Of a stretch of 64,000 nt of DNA, positions 26,422 to 33,844 are shown one piece after another. The stretch is taken from the NCBI GenBank assembly GCA_046329555.1, contig JAXLUK010000001.1, positions 1,054,001 to 1,118,000 of the forward strand, in the 5' to 3' direction. The DNA is from UBA1941 sp046329555 (lineage in GTDB: Bacteria > Bacteroidota > Bacteroidia > Chitinophagales > LD1). The translations under genes were made by a program, and so were the position numbers. Position 1 is the first letter of the stretch. The number at the start of each line of letters is the position of its first letter. The notes beneath the pieces are model-generated. The model did not search any database. It saw only the letters and a program-made list of their open reading frames with translations, and had not been told where the DNA came from.

Positions 26422-26642
26422 AAGTCTATTGTATTGCGGTTAATGGGCACAGGACCCAATTCATATCCGAACAATTTCAAAACCTCGTTTACTTTTTCCA
26501 CGCGAAAGCCAGTTTTGCCCTGTTCCAGTTCACGGATCAATCGCAATCCAACTCCGGCTTTCAAGGCCAGTTCCGGCTGCTTTAAATTGAGCTTCTTTCT
26601 TCTTTCCTTGATAAATGCTGACAATGTGGTTCCTTGTACCAT
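26418..26642 (-). CDS. hipB: HipB-like Xre-family regulator
   Basis: The protein has 74 residues with a helix-turn-helix of the Cro/Xre type (LSAFIKERRKKLNLKQPELALKAGVGLRLIRELEQGK, followed by VEKVNEVLKLFGYEL). It would repress its own operon by binding the three inverted repeats at 26645-26746 and, with HipS and HipT, form the complex. The order hipB-hipS-hipT matches the tripartite class. The C-terminus is short, so kinase inhibition may rest mainly with HipS. Confidence 0.87.
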   Translation of the reverse strand: MVQGTTLSAFIKERRKKLNLKQPELALKAGVGLRLIRELEQGKTGFRVEKVNEVLKLFGYELGPVPINRNTIDL

Positions 26643-26644
26643 TA

Positions 26645-26666
26645 TTTATACCTTTTTCGATGTAAA
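26645..26666. promoter_or_regulatory. hip operator 1 (degenerate), abutting hipB
   Basis: TTTATACC-N6-GATGTAAA, 22 bp, starts 3 bp upstream of the hipB ATG. The left half is perfect and the right half is degenerate. Its centre is 40 bp from operator 2. Confidence 0.65.
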
Positions 26667-26684
26667 TTTAGGAAGAAATTGTAA

Positions 26685-26706
26685 TTTATACCTATAAAGG
26701 TATAAA
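26685..26706. promoter_or_regulatory. hip operator 2 (perfect inverted repeat)
   Basis: TTTATACC-N6-GGTATAAA, 22 bp with 8-bp perfect arms. It is the best candidate for a HipB dimer site. Confidence 0.75.
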
Positions 26707-26724
26707 TATAACTCAATCAATCTA

Positions 26725-26746
26725 TTTATACCCTTTTAGGTATAAT
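26725..26746. promoter_or_regulatory. hip operator 3
   Basis: TTTATACC-N6-GGTATAAT, 22 bp with one mismatch between the arms. Its centre lies 40 bp from operator 2, so all three sites are on the same face of the DNA helix. Confidence 0.72.
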
Positions 26747-26765
26747 ATAAAATTTCACCTGCGCG

Positions 26766-26960
26766 CTATACATCAAGCGATTCCCCTATTAAGTCTTTTA
26801 GCCCATCATTCTCGCCGATAATTATCATCTTATTTTCTTTCAAAGCTCGTGTTTCAAGAAGGAGATAAAAAAGCGCATTATCAAGAATAGACAGTAATAC
26901 CTCTTGACGCAATTCACCTTTTATTTTTTTGCCCAAGTGATGGGATAGTTCCTGGCGCAT
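26766..26960 (-). CDS. Small hypothetical protein, uncertain
   Basis: This is a 64-residue frame on the same strand, 88 bp after the Hsp70 gene and just before the hip operators. The composition is plausible for a helical protein (HHLGKKIKGELRQEVLLSIL, then NKMIIIGENDGLKDL). I recognise no family and see no clear ribosome-binding site. It could be the last gene of the Hsp70 operon or a gene remnant. Confidence 0.35.
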   Translation of the reverse strand: MRQELSHHLGKKIKGELRQEVLLSILDNALFYLLLETRALKENKMIIIGENDGLKDLIGESLDV

Positions 26961-27048
26961 AAATTCATCTACATTAAAATGGGGAGGAGGCCACCTAAAC
27001 TTACCTAAACTTCAATTTATATATTTTATGAGGGGCAAGTTTTCTCGT

Positions 27049-29535
27049 TTAAAATCCAATTTTTTTAGCTTTATCGGGAGGTGTAGCAACATTCTTTGGA
27101 AGCAAACTCATTAAGCCTCGACTTATTTCAGATAGTTTACTCCAATCTTCTGTTTTGATAGCCAAATCACCAGAGATTACTAAGCCATCTGCTTTTTGAG
27201 GGTCATTCATTTTGGACTTTTGACTTCGAAGCCAAGAAAACAATTTCTTTTGCTCTTCCGGGTGTTTAGACCATAGAGACCAATATAATGAAAGCATCAG
27301 GCTAGTAAACTCATCAATTTTACTCACCGAATTAGACGATAGAAAAGTTGGTTCTTGGTTAACAATGTCATAGTATATCTTTTGGTCATAATCATTACCT
27401 ACTTGCTCCAAAAGTTTGAAACAGTCTGCTTTTTCAACTTCATACTTTTCTTTGGCAGCGTTGACCATCTTATCCTTGGTTGCTGAAAAAATTGCCTGAG
27501 CCAGTTTTCTTTTTTTGTCCTCTAATTGATAGCGTTTATCTGTTGTGTCATCGTCAGTCAATGCTTCGGTTTCTTCAGCTACTGACTCCATTTCCTTTTT
27601 TATTTTAGATAGTGCAGCAGCTACTTCATAAGTTTCTGATTTTTCAGCGGCATCTAGTTCCGCAACTAGTTTTTCAGTAAGATTTTCAACCTCTAGTTTC
27701 AAAACATTAACTGGCGTGTGCCTTTCTTTTGGGCTAAAGGTTCCTTTGAACTCTTGGTCAGCCATATTAAGGTAAGCAGAAACCGTAAGGTCTTTTGATT
27801 CACCAAGAGAAAATGACAATTCAATATCCGACCCTTTTGAAACATCACGTTTTAGATTTTTCCCACTAATCTCAATGTAGCCCACAGTTTTGTTCGCCTC
27901 TGGAAGGGAAGATGAAGGGCCCTCTAAAACATGAATTCTAATAACATCATCACTACCTTTGACGATAGTTTTTTTAAGGACATGATTAGTGGTTCGCTTA
28001 GTAGGTGTGGGGGAGTTTTTGTAGAAAATTGGGAATAATTTTGTTTCACCTTCTATATCATCATCATCAATCTCTAAACAAATATCCTCTGATAACGGCT
28101 GACCGCCTATTACAAAACCACTGTTGATTCCTATCAAATCCAAATCGGTCTCTATTACATTGTTTTCTGCATCATATACTGTGAGTTCAAAGTAGTTATA
28201 TGCGTTATCTACCAAGGGTAGGTCTTCATTTATTCTTTCTGTCAATTTTTTTAACCCTGAATCAAAACCACCGTCTTTTCTTTTTATGCGATAGAATAAA
28301 CCGTTAATGTCACCTGATACTTTAGCAGCAAATAGTATATCTTTCTCCCTTGACATAGTAGGACAAGAGTGCTTTATCGAAATGCGAGTTTGTTTTTTAG
28401 GTTTTGAAGATTCAGCTGCTTGTTTTGGCTTTGTAGCTGCATAATATGCAGCACCAACAGCTACAGCGGTAGTTGGGTCAATTTCACAGTTAATAGGTAT
28501 TTGAAGAACTTCCTCAACTCTTTGTCTAACATAAGGGATGTAAGTTGAGCCGCCAACCATAAGAGTAAATTGAATGTCGGTTGGTTTTAAAGAATTGCGA
28601 GTAAGGATTTTTTTAATCATATCTATAGTATCATCAACGTAGGATTTAATGAGTTCATTGAACTCAGACCTTGTGATAACTATTTCTTCATCTATTTGGT
28701 CACCATTATCATCTTCCATACCATCTACAACAATTTCAGCCGATGATTTAGCTGAGAGTAGGATTTTTGCATTTTCAGCTTTCATAACAAGGGCAAGGAA
28801 CTTGCCATTGTATTTACCTGATGCACTCTTCATATCATTCTCTAAATTTCCGAAAGAGTATTTTTCCTCCAATTTAGGGAGCACAAGTCTTTCTACAATT
28901 AACCTATCAAAGTCAGCACCACCAAGAAAATTATCGCCTTCATGGTCAATACATGACATATCACCTTCTTTTATTCTCATTAACGCTACATCGAATGTTC
29001 CTCCACCTAAGTCATAAACGAGCCATTGGCCATCTTTGATTTCATTCTCTTTCTTCATGTTAGCATAAGCCATGCTAGCAGCGATTGGTTCTTGTAATAA
29101 TACAACTTGCTTAAAACCTGCCTGAATACCTGCTTCTTTAGTTGCATTAGACTGAACCATATCAAATGAAGCCGGAATAGTAATTACAACAGATTCCAGT
29201 GTTTCATTTGGAGGTAAAAAGGTTTTAAGTTCTTTAAGCACAAAAGCTGAAAGTTCAACAGGAGTTTTTGATTCATTAATTGACTTTATTTTAAAACTCT
29301 CAGTTGTTCCCATTTTTCGTTTGAATGTGCCTACAACACTTTTAGGGTCTTTCTCCTGGAAAACGCGAGCTTGTTCACCAACCAGTATTTTATCTTTTCT
29401 AAAGCCAACAACCGAAGGAAGAGTTTCTTTCCACCCAGTAGGATTTTTAAAAACTTTTACCTCACCTGCTGTAAATTTGGCGATTGCTGAGTTAGTTGTT
29501 CCTAAGTCAATACCGAAGTTGATTGTATTTTCCAT
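27049..29535 (-). CDS. Divergent Hsp70-family ATPase with long C-terminal extension
   Basis: The protein has 828 residues, against about 640 for DnaK. The ATPase domain (1 to about 375) is intact: NFGIDLGTTNSAIAKF (phosphate 1), TIPASFDMVQSNATKEAG, VLLQEPIAASMAY, WLVYDLGGGTFDVALM (phosphate 2) and LMVGGSTYIPYVRQRVEEVL (adenosine). After a lysine-rich linker there is a stretch of about 115 residues not in DnaK (400-510), then a beta domain resembling the substrate-binding domain (DVSKGSDIELSFSLGESKDLTVSAYL), a charged helical lid, and a further helical region of about 170 residues. The DnaK-type EEVD-like tail is absent. It is in one AT-rich operon with a GrpE-like and a membrane protein, and is likely a specialised, membrane-linked chaperone. 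Confidence 0.85.
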   Translation of the reverse strand: MENTINFGIDLGTTNSAIAKFTAGEVKVFKNPTGWKETLPSVVGFRKDKILVGEQARVFQEKDPKSVVGTFKRKMGTTESFKIKSINESKTPVELSAFVLKELKTFLPPNETLESVVITIPASFDMVQSNATKEAGIQAGFKQVVLLQEPIAASMAYANMKKENEIKDGQWLVYDLGGGTFDVALMRIKEGDMSCIDHEGDNFLGGADFDRLIVERLVLPKLEEKYSFGNLENDMKSASGKYNGKFLALVMKAENAKILLSAKSSAEIVVDGMEDDNGDQIDEEIVITRSEFNELIKSYVDDTIDMIKKILTRNSLKPTDIQFTLMVGGSTYIPYVRQRVEEVLQIPINCEIDPTTAVAVGAAYYAATKPKQAAESSKPKKQTRISIKHSCPTMSREKDILFAAKVSGDINGLFYRIKRKDGGFDSGLKKLTERINEDLPLVDNAYNYFELTVYDAENNVIETDLDLIGINSGFVIGGQPLSEDICLEIDDDDIEGETKLFPIFYKNSPTPTKRTTNHVLKKTIVKGSDDVIRIHVLEGPSSSLPEANKTVGYIEISGKNLKRDVSKGSDIELSFSLGESKDLTVSAYLNMADQEFKGTFSPKERHTPVNVLKLEVENLTEKLVAELDAAEKSETYEVAAALSKIKKEMESVAEETEALTDDDTTDKRYQLEDKKRKLAQAIFSATKDKMVNAAKEKYEVEKADCFKLLEQVGNDYDQKIYYDIVNQEPTFLSSNSVSKIDEFTSLMLSLYWSLWSKHPEEQKKLFSWLRSQKSKMNDPQKADGLVISGDLAIKTEDWSKLSEISRGLMSLLPKNVATPPDKAKKIGF

Positions 29536-29562
29536 AGATGATAAGTTTGTATCTGTTAGTGA

Positions 29563-29928
29563 TTATTTAGATTCGACAATTACGACCGCCTTTTGCACCA
29601 TTTGCTTGAAGTTACCCTGCTTTAAGAAGATGATGGGCTTGATAACTTCAGTTATTACTAGATTTTCAACTCCAGTTCCAGCTATAGTAGCTTCGCAGTC
29701 TGTCCTGGTATCTGTGTATGACTCCCCAATAGGGTTGTGATAAACAAAGCCACTTTGCTCATTCGATGCAAAAGATTTGAATAACTCGTTTTCAATAAGG
29801 TCTTTTAAGCGATTCACATTTCGTGGAATAGAGTTACTTTCTTGGATTTGGGTTACTTTTTTTTCTATCTCAAAAACTTGATTGATAGTTTCGAGGTAAG
29901 CTTGGGGTATTTTGAATTGGTCTTTCAT
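29563..29928 (-). CDS. GrpE-like small protein of the Hsp70 operon
   Basis: The protein has 121 residues. A helical N-terminal half (YLETINQVFEIEKKVTQIQE, then VNRLKDLIENELFKSF) is followed by a beta-rich half, FVYHNPIGESYTDTRTDCEA and VITEVIKPIIFLKQGNFKQM then VQKAVVIVE. The second part follows the pattern of the GrpE head domain (NPxGExYD..., V..V..PG..., ..A.V.V), the nucleotide exchange factor of Hsp70. It is much shorter than normal GrpE, and the likeness is by eye. It sits 27 bp upstream of the Hsp70 gene, which fits a dedicated exchange factor. Confidence 0.6.
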   Translation of the reverse strand: MKDQFKIPQAYLETINQVFEIEKKVTQIQESNSIPRNVNRLKDLIENELFKSFASNEQSGFVYHNPIGESYTDTRTDCEATIAGTGVENLVITEVIKPIIFLKQGNFKQMVQKAVVIVESK

Positions 29929-29937
29929 AATAATATC

Positions 29938-31869
29938 TTATTTTCTAAAAAACTTTAACTTATCAATTTCTGAGGAAGAAGTGTTCCCACCTACTACGGC
30001 ATGTAAAGTGTATTTACCACCATACCCAGCCTCAAAATGTTTACTATCATCTGTCTCCTTAAAGTCGACATCTGATTCAAAAAAGCCAGATGAACCACAA
30101 GGACTATTAATATTTGGATTCCAATCATTACCATAAACAACCCTAATTTTGTAATAACCATCAGGAATATTAATTAGAGTATAGGTGGAGTTGTGTTTCA
30201 CATACTCATTCCTAATTGTCTGGTCAGAGTATACATCATACAGGCAAATTATGGCATCCGCATATGTGTAATTTTCAACAGTTAAGTCGTAAGAGCCGCC
30301 ATATTGACCAGAACCAAAACAATCATCAAAAGGGGAAGCACCATTCTTTAAGCGATTTCCCTTGTATGCACTTTCTACTTTTACTGGTTCGGAATATGAT
30401 GGAGTTGAGGTAGGTGGCGTGTATGTATTATAGCTATTGTTGGAATTAGAAGAACTGTTATCATTTGAAGTTACAACAGCTGCTGTATCGGGTGTAGAGT
30501 AGCTGTTGGCATAATTATTATTTGAAGAAGATGTGGAAGTTGAGGATGAGGATTTGTTACAACCTTTTGAGAAAAGAAACAAAAGAAAAACCACCCCAAT
30601 TACACCCAAAAGCCAAGTAGCCGAATTATCGGAAGAAGAGGAAGTAGTTTGTGTTGATGGGGTGTAAGTTGAAATAGATTTTTGCGCCTGAATTTGGCCA
30701 TTGAGTTTACTTAGTTGTTCCTTGGCATCCTTTAAGTTTGCTATTGTTTCATTGTTTGAAACCTTAATACTAGTAGCCTTGTTAATCAAATAAATTGCAA
30801 CTTCTATGTCAGAATAAGTGTTCCAAACTGCTACTGATAGACCTCTGAGTGAAAGCGCAATTTGATTTCTGATTTCATCAAATACTGTTTCAAGAGCGTT
30901 TATTTCTGAAACTGAGATATTAATATTAATCCAGTGTTGAACTGTATTTGAAAAGATAAGTTTATTCTCTACATCTTCCCGCTGTTTTCTAATGCTTAAT
31001 AGTAGTTCAGCATATTTTTGCAGTATAGATTCTACTTTATCTTGCTCCTGTTTATCTTCATAGATTTTTTGCAGTTGCGAAAAATCTTTCTTTAGATTTT
31101 GGCAAACAAGACCGTCAATCTTAAACGACAAAGCGTAGTTAAGAATTTCTAAAGCTAAATCTATCTCATTAAATGCATTGAAAGTATTTACAGAGAGATT
31201 TCTAATTGATTGTGCTGCTGTATTACGGGTGTTTTGGAAAAAGCCAGGTAGGGCATTAAAATAGCGAACGTCTAACTTGTCCTTTACCCATTCTTCAACT
31301 TCATCAATATCACTTTCATCATAAATGCTCTTATCCTCCTTAATCTCACGAGTTAACGTGTCAACTTCCTGAATTTGCTCTTTAATGATATTTGTAAGAC
31401 TTCTGTAGCACTTTTGTAAATCCGCATCAGTGACTGGGGCACTGATTGAAATAATCCTTTTAAAAAGGGATAGCTCTTGGTTTTGGTATGCTTTTATAAG
31501 AACTTTCTCAAGCTCCGGTGAGAAAAAAGGACTAATGAATTCAATAAATGACTGAAGTTTAAAAATGCTTTCTTGGCGAAAATTGTCAAACAATTTTTGG
31601 CTGCTTGACAGTAAAAAGTCATTTAACTCTTTGTAGTTGGCGATGAAGTGATAGAACTCAATGTTATCCTTGTTTTCCAAAAGTTCGGAAGTAACACGTT
31701 CTACATCAGTTTTAGTAATTGTTGAATTATGATAAGTAAGATGATGCTCATCTGATAAGTCAATTTCAGCTAATACAACACGTTTTGCTTTTTTAATTAT
31801 TGCACTATTAATAGAAGATACATCTTTATCAGTAAGACCTAAAAGTTCTATTGGGTTGATGAACCTCAT
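29938..31869 (-). CDS. Large membrane-anchored protein of the Hsp70 operon, unknown family
   Basis: The protein has 643 residues. The start MRFINPIELLGLTDKDVSSINSAI with IKKAKR recalls helices 1 and 2 of a J domain (NPYELLGL...), but the HPD tripeptide is missing (YHNS stands at a similar place). A long helical cytoplasmic region of about 390 residues follows, with an internal repeat: RNTAAQSIRNLSVNTFNAF...EILNYALSFKI and RNQIALSLRGLSVAVWNTY...YLINKATSIKV. One membrane helix (ATWLLGVIGVVFLLFLFSKG, about 410-430), a Ser/Asn/Thr-rich linker of about 80 residues and a beta-rich C-terminal domain of about 130 residues complete it. I do not recognise the whole. It is the first gene of the operon. 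Confidence 0.72.
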   Translation of the reverse strand: MRFINPIELLGLTDKDVSSINSAIIKKAKRVVLAEIDLSDEHHLTYHNSTITKTDVERVTSELLENKDNIEFYHFIANYKELNDFLLSSSQKLFDNFRQESIFKLQSFIEFISPFFSPELEKVLIKAYQNQELSLFKRIISISAPVTDADLQKCYRSLTNIIKEQIQEVDTLTREIKEDKSIYDESDIDEVEEWVKDKLDVRYFNALPGFFQNTRNTAAQSIRNLSVNTFNAFNEIDLALEILNYALSFKIDGLVCQNLKKDFSQLQKIYEDKQEQDKVESILQKYAELLLSIRKQREDVENKLIFSNTVQHWININISVSEINALETVFDEIRNQIALSLRGLSVAVWNTYSDIEVAIYLINKATSIKVSNNETIANLKDAKEQLSKLNGQIQAQKSISTYTPSTQTTSSSSDNSATWLLGVIGVVFLLFLFSKGCNKSSSSTSTSSSNNNYANSYSTPDTAAVVTSNDNSSSNSNNSYNTYTPPTSTPSYSEPVKVESAYKGNRLKNGASPFDDCFGSGQYGGSYDLTVENYTYADAIICLYDVYSDQTIRNEYVKHNSTYTLINIPDGYYKIRVVYGNDWNPNINSPCGSSGFFESDVDFKETDDSKHFEAGYGGKYTLHAVVGGNTSSSEIDKLKFFRK

Positions 31870-31912
31870 GGGTGATGGTGCGGAGTTTTATCGCATGAAA
31901 ATAATAAAATAC

Positions 31913-31967
31913 CAACCTGTATTCAAATAAATACAGGTTGCTTCTAAAAATTCGCTTAGAATTTTTA
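31913..31967. promoter_or_regulatory. Two adjacent hairpins upstream of the Hsp70 operon
   Basis: CAACCTGTATT and its complement (31913-31923 / 31930-31940, 6-nt spacer) are followed by TAAAAATTC / GAATTTTTA (31945-31953 / 31959-31967, 5-nt spacer). They lie 43-98 bp before the first gene of the operon. They could be an operator, or a 5' leader structure. Their function is not known. Confidence 0.45.
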
Positions 31968-32145
31968 AAGAACCATTCTAGAACTAGGTATTGGCCTTAG
32001 CATTCGCGCTATTTACTCAAACAGATTCACTTTAACTTACTAAGGCCACATCAATCTGAATGATTTAGCTCATCGCTATCTATCGCTGCATGTTGCGACC
32101 AGCAACCCGATAGAAACGGTATCTTAATAACCTCATCACCTCTCC
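31968..32145. other. Non-coding stretch between Hsp70 operon and repeats
   Basis: I see no gene, RNA or clear repeat in these 178 bases. Composition changes from AT-rich to the surrounding level near 32.1 kb. Confidence 0.4.
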
Positions 32146-32430
32146 ATCGTCCTAACGTCCTATCCGTCCAAATCTCGAATATCGAATAGTCGAACGTCGA
32201 TTTGTCGAACATCGAACAGTCGTCCCGCTCGAACCCGCGCTCCGCCGAGAGGGCGGCAAAACATCATGGTAAATTTGAAATGGCAAATTGTAAATCGATA
32301 CAGCTCCATCATTCTTAAGCGCATCCCATCCGTCCCATCCGTCCAAACATCGAATAGTCGAACGTCGATTTGTCGAACATCGAACAGTCGTCCCGCCCAA
32401 ACCCGCGCTCCGCCGAGAGGGCGGCATCCT
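32146..32430. repeat. Composite intergenic repeats (two copies, right side)
   Basis: Two copies of the composite element seen at 24.5-24.9 kb: CGTCC/CATCCGTCC units, then CGAATATCGAATAGTCGAAC-type units, then CGCGCTCCGCCGAGAGGGCG. The second copy carries the full AAACATCATGGTAAATTTGA and ATCGATACAGCTCCATCATT parts. Long stretches are identical between left and right copies. Confidence 0.78.
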
Positions 32431-32554
32431 AATGGTGGTGGGAATGGGGTAAAAACAAAAAAGCCCTTCATTGCTGAAGAGCTTCTTTGCGGATCGGGTG
32501 ACTCGACCGCGCTCCGCCGAGAGGGCGGCATCCTAATGGTGGTGGGAATGGGGT
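32431..32554 (-). repeat. Tandem copy of the tRNA-Asp 3' end and terminator
   Basis: On the minus strand, downstream of the real tRNA-Asp and its terminator, a second tRNA-like 3' part (CCGCC anticodon stem, a 5-base loop CTCTC, GGCGG, then T-arm and acceptor end) is followed by a second copy of the same hairpin (32461-32484). The distance to the first hairpin is 104 bp. The anticodon loop is too short for a tRNA. Confidence 0.75.
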
Positions 32555-32588
32555 AAAAACAAAAAAGCCCTTCATTGCTGAAGAGCTT
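32555..32588 (-). terminator. Terminator of tRNA-Asp
   Basis: On the minus strand AAGCTCTTCA-GCAA-TGAAGGGCTT (32565-32588, 10-bp stem with one G-T pair) is followed by TTTTTTGTTTTT. It starts 5 bp after the tRNA 3' end. Confidence 0.82.
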
Positions 32589-32593
32589 CTTTG

Positions 32594-32667
32594 CGGACCG
32601 GACGGGACTCGAACCCGCGACCTCCGCCGTGACAGGGCGGCATTCTAACCAACTGAACTACCGATCC
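32594..32667 (-). tRNA. tRNA-Asp (anticodon GTC)
   Basis: The 74-nt cloverleaf reads GGATCGG / CCGGTCC acceptor (one G-T pair), D-arm GTTC...GAAT, anticodon arm CCGCC-CTGTCAC-GGCGG with anticodon GTC, variable loop AGGTC, and T-arm GCGGG-TTCGAGT-CCCGT. The discriminator base is G, as in bacterial tRNA-Asp, and CCA is not encoded. A Bacteroidota promoter lies 20 bp upstream and a terminator follows. Confidence 0.95.
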
Positions 32668-32687
32668 AGATTTCCCTTGCGGGGCTG

Positions 32688-32718
32688 CAAATATAAAGGC
32701 TTTTTCGATTTGTGCAAA
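32688..32718 (-). promoter_or_regulatory. Promoter of tRNA-Asp
   Basis: On the minus strand TTTG (32715-32718), exactly 19 nt, then TATATTTG (32688-32695): a perfect TTTG-N19-TAnnTTTG promoter of the Bacteroidota type. Confidence 0.8.
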
Positions 32719-33804
32719 TCAAGCTACCAGACCTTCCATCAGCGCTACATAGCGCGCCTTCCAGGCGTTCACAGAATACTTCTGCTCCACAGTTTGCCGG
32801 CCGGCCTCCCCTACCCTGCGGCGTAGCTCCGCATCCTCAATTAATTGCTCAATCGCCTTCACCCACCCGGCTGTTTCGGATGCCAGAAAACCATTCACCC
32901 CATGCTGAATAATCTCCTGATTCACCCCTACCGGCGACATAATCGTGGGAATACCCAGCGCCATGTACTGCAATCCTTTTAACCCGCATTTTCCCTTGGC
33001 CCATTTATCATCTGGCAACGGCATTATACCAATGTCAAAAGTCGACAACTCTTTCAATTCATCTTCCTTCTTCCATGGTAAACCTTGTATGCCTAATGCC
33101 TCATTGCGGTAATTGCCATCCCCAATTACTTTAATCGCAATGCGATCGCCGTACTTCTCTTTTATCAATTTCAAAAATGGTAAGGCATGCTCGAAATGCT
33201 GAATGGTAGTTACACTGCCGCTCCATCCTAAAACAATCTTTTCATTCGCAGGAACCGCCTGCCGCTGATATTCCTGGGTATCAATCGTAGTAGGAATAAT
33301 TTCGATGTTCTTGTTATAAGCTGCAGCATATTCAGCCAAATACGCATTTCCGGCAAATACTGTATCACACAACCCAATGATGGTGCCGGTTTTGGAAGCA
33401 TCTTTCAAAAAGGCAAACATCTTATTGCCTTCTGAAACATTGTCAATCCATATCGAATCATCAAAATCAAAAACCAGCTTTGCCCCCGATTTTTTTAACT
33501 GTCTTTCAAAAAAAACAGAACCCGTCATGAACGCTTCGCGTTGAATAAAAACAACGCCAAACAACCTGGCGCGCTGCACATCCGCCCAACGCTTGCGGAT
33601 AGCCGCAACAAAAACGCCCAGCTTGCCCAAAAAATTTCCCTTGGCATAAAAGGCTTTGTCTTCTTCCGCATTCATCAAGGGCGACAAAACACATTCAAAA
33701 CCGGCCTGCTCTAATGCCGCAAAATATTGCTCGAAACGAAAACGCTGGCTTGGCGAGCGGTCTTTTCGGTGGTGGGCGATGAAGAGTATTCGCTTATTTT
33801 TCAT
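32719..33804 (-). CDS. Glycosyltransferase, GT4/GT1 type
   Basis: The protein has 361 residues from the ATG at 33804; an in-frame TTG upstream is less likely. The start KNKRILFIAHHRKDRSPSQRFRFEQY is the N-terminal strand and loop of a GT-B fold. VLGWSGSVTTIQHFEHALPFL and later FDIGIMPLPDDKWAKGKCGLKGLQYMALGIPTI with GVNQEII and GVNGFLA are the sugar-nucleotide-binding C-terminal half. It transfers a sugar, probably in surface polysaccharide synthesis. It is alone here between a tRNA gene and the exonuclease gene. Confidence 0.85.
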   Translation of the reverse strand: MKNKRILFIAHHRKDRSPSQRFRFEQYFAALEQAGFECVLSPLMNAEEDKAFYAKGNFLGKLGVFVAAIRKRWADVQRARLFGVVFIQREAFMTGSVFFERQLKKSGAKLVFDFDDSIWIDNVSEGNKMFAFLKDASKTGTIIGLCDTVFAGNAYLAEYAAAYNKNIEIIPTTIDTQEYQRQAVPANEKIVLGWSGSVTTIQHFEHALPFLKLIKEKYGDRIAIKVIGDGNYRNEALGIQGLPWKKEDELKELSTFDIGIMPLPDDKWAKGKCGLKGLQYMALGIPTIMSPVGVNQEIIQHGVNGFLASETAGWVKAIEQLIEDAELRRRVGEAGRQTVEQKYSVNAWKARYVALMEGLVA

Positions 33805-33844
33805 GCGCCGCGAAAATAGCAATTCACGCCATTATGAAGTTTCA

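Noticed and set aside
32152..32556. Open frames in the right-hand repeat block
   Set aside because: Same reason as on the left: repeat-derived, overlapping frames on both strands, no codon character.
25000..32600. Integrase or transposase gene explaining the island
   Set aside because: I looked for recombinase-like frames in the island and found none; any mobility function must have been lost or act from elsewhere.
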